From Terriglobales bacterium (lineage in GTDB: Bacteria > Acidobacteriota > Terriglobia > Terriglobales > Acidobacteriaceae), in NCBI GenBank assembly GCA_035651995.1, contig DASRER010000020.1:248001-312000 (forward strand): a DNA stretch of 64,000 bases. Reading direction: 5' to 3'. The notes under the pieces were generated by a model. The model was not told the origin of the DNA and searched no databases. It worked only from the letters and a program-made list of their open reading frames with translations. This document shows, piece after piece, positions 63,472 to 64,000 of this stretch; positions within the stretch are counted from its first letter, which is position 1, and every line of letters begins with the position of its first letter. A program made the position numbers and the translations under genes.

Positions 63472-63510
63472 TCAACGCAGAGGACGCAGAGGGCGCAGAG
63501 GAACTTCGAA
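63472..63510. repeat. AACGCAGAGGACGCAGAGGGCGCAGAGG word repeat
   Basis: Three tandem CGCAGAG words between convergent genes. Confidence 0.7.
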
Positions 63511-63532
63511 ACTTCCGCGCCTCCCGACTTCT

Positions 63533-64000
63533 CTACGCGCGGGTCCCCGCCGCCTGCTCCCATCCCACGCTGTAGATTCCGATGGGCTGCTTCTTGCCGC
63601 GCAGCAGCACTGGCTCCATGGCGGCGAGTTGGAAGCCGTGGTCCGGCTTCAGGTCGGCGGCGGTTGAGGCGGAGATCACCACCTGGCCACCGCGGGCGAA
63701 GGCCATCAGGCGCGCGGCCACGTTGACCGCGTCGCCGACCACGGTGTAATCAATGCGGCGCGGCGAGCCGATGTTGCCGGCGGTGACTACGCCGGTGTTG
63801 ATTCCGATGCCAATCCGCAACTCGGGCCAGCCGCGCGAGACGGCGTCGCGATTGAGCTGTTGCACCAACCGCTGCATCTCGATGGCGGTGCGCACGGCAT
63901 TGTCGGCATCGCCCCCCTTGGAGATGGGCGCGCCGAAGACGGCCATCACGCCGTCGCCCAGGTACTTGTCGAGCGTGCCGCCGTTGCCGAAGATCACGTC
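63533..64000 (-). CDS. Adenylate/guanylate cyclase catalytic domain, 5' part missing
   Basis: Only the C-terminal 155 residues lie in the window; the frame is open past the right edge. The visible part is the class III cyclase core: LDKYLGDGVMAVFGAPISKG (metal-binding Asp in GDGVMAVFG), RIGIGINTGVVTAGNIGSPR, RIDYTVVGDAVNVAARL with the conserved N-x-x-x-R of the transition-state Asn/Arg, and VVISASTAADLK. Such proteins usually carry a CHASE, HAMP or other sensory N-terminus, which cannot be seen here. It makes cyclic nucleotide second messengers. Confidence 0.93.
   Translation of the reverse strand, partial: DVIFGNGGTLDKYLGDGVMAVFGAPISKGGDADNAVRTAIEMQRLVQQLNRDAVSRGWPELRIGIGINTGVVTAGNIGSPRRIDYTVVGDAVNVAARLMAFARGGQVVISASTAADLKPDHGFQLAAMEPVLLRGKKQPIGIYSVGWEQAAGTRA

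Overview
The window is a 64 kb piece of a GC-rich bacterial chromosome. Gene content, gene families and the abundance of word-like intergenic repeats suggest an acidobacterium, probably of the Terriglobia/Koribacter kind. That placement is inferred from protein character and repeats; no rRNA is present to test it. Both ends cut through genes: mnmG on the left and a nucleotide cyclase on the right. I recognise no tRNA, rRNA, CRISPR array or intact insertion sequence.

Layout. 1-10.7 kb: mnmG, a deoxynucleoside kinase, a polysaccharide deacetylase, hemL divergent from mfd, an Asp/Glu-racemase-like protein and a ketopantoate-reductase-like protein. 10.8-24.4 kb: aconitase, a zinc-ribbon protein, an exported TPR protein, an RlmI-like methyltransferase, the heat-shock pair hsp20 and clpB, a holin-like membrane protein, a fibronectin-type lipoprotein, an NmrA-like protein and an FAH-family hydrolase. 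24.5-30.5 kb: a STAS protein, a three-gene extracytoplasmic thiol-redox operon (CcdA, TlpA, DsbD-alpha-like), a pilin-like protein, gltX and a SUMF1-fold protein. 30.7-42.6 kb: hslVU, an MFS transporter, a CBS protein, an amidohydrolase, RidA, thrS and an acyl-CoA carboxylase beta subunit. 42.6-44.4 kb: a lower-GC two-gene island, tcmP and a phage Gp37/Gp68-family (DUF5131) gene, joined by a GTGA overlap. 44.4-64 kb: a DUF1264 protein, an amidase, a 1 kb non-coding stretch with a candidate structured RNA, an orphan peptide-ABC ATPase, an exported Cys-rich/propeller-like pair, a PIN-TRAM protein, an M1-type peptidase, a moeZ-like gene, and a cysM-mec pair that suggests sulfur-carrier-dependent cysteine synthesis.

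Three genome-scale signals stand out. First, about thirty loci carry short, diverged, word-like repeats (for example CGCGGATGAACGCGGAT, CACAGAGACACAGAG, CAGCACTCAGCATTCAGC). They are usually arranged as inverted pairs between genes, and they have also entered coding sequence in frame (mnmG twice, mfd, an MFS transporter, an ABC ATPase) or supply the ends of proteins. Second, many genes have a TANAAT-type -10 box only 6-14 bases before the start codon, which predicts leaderless or nearly leaderless mRNAs. Third, two intergenic stretches (about 47.15-47.60 kb on the minus strand and 52.39-52.51 kb on the plus strand) look like independent small-RNA genes with terminators.

Most genes are chromosomal housekeeping genes in single-gene units separated by repeats. 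The clearest accessory segments are the TcmP/DUF5131 island and the 47-50.7 kb region.
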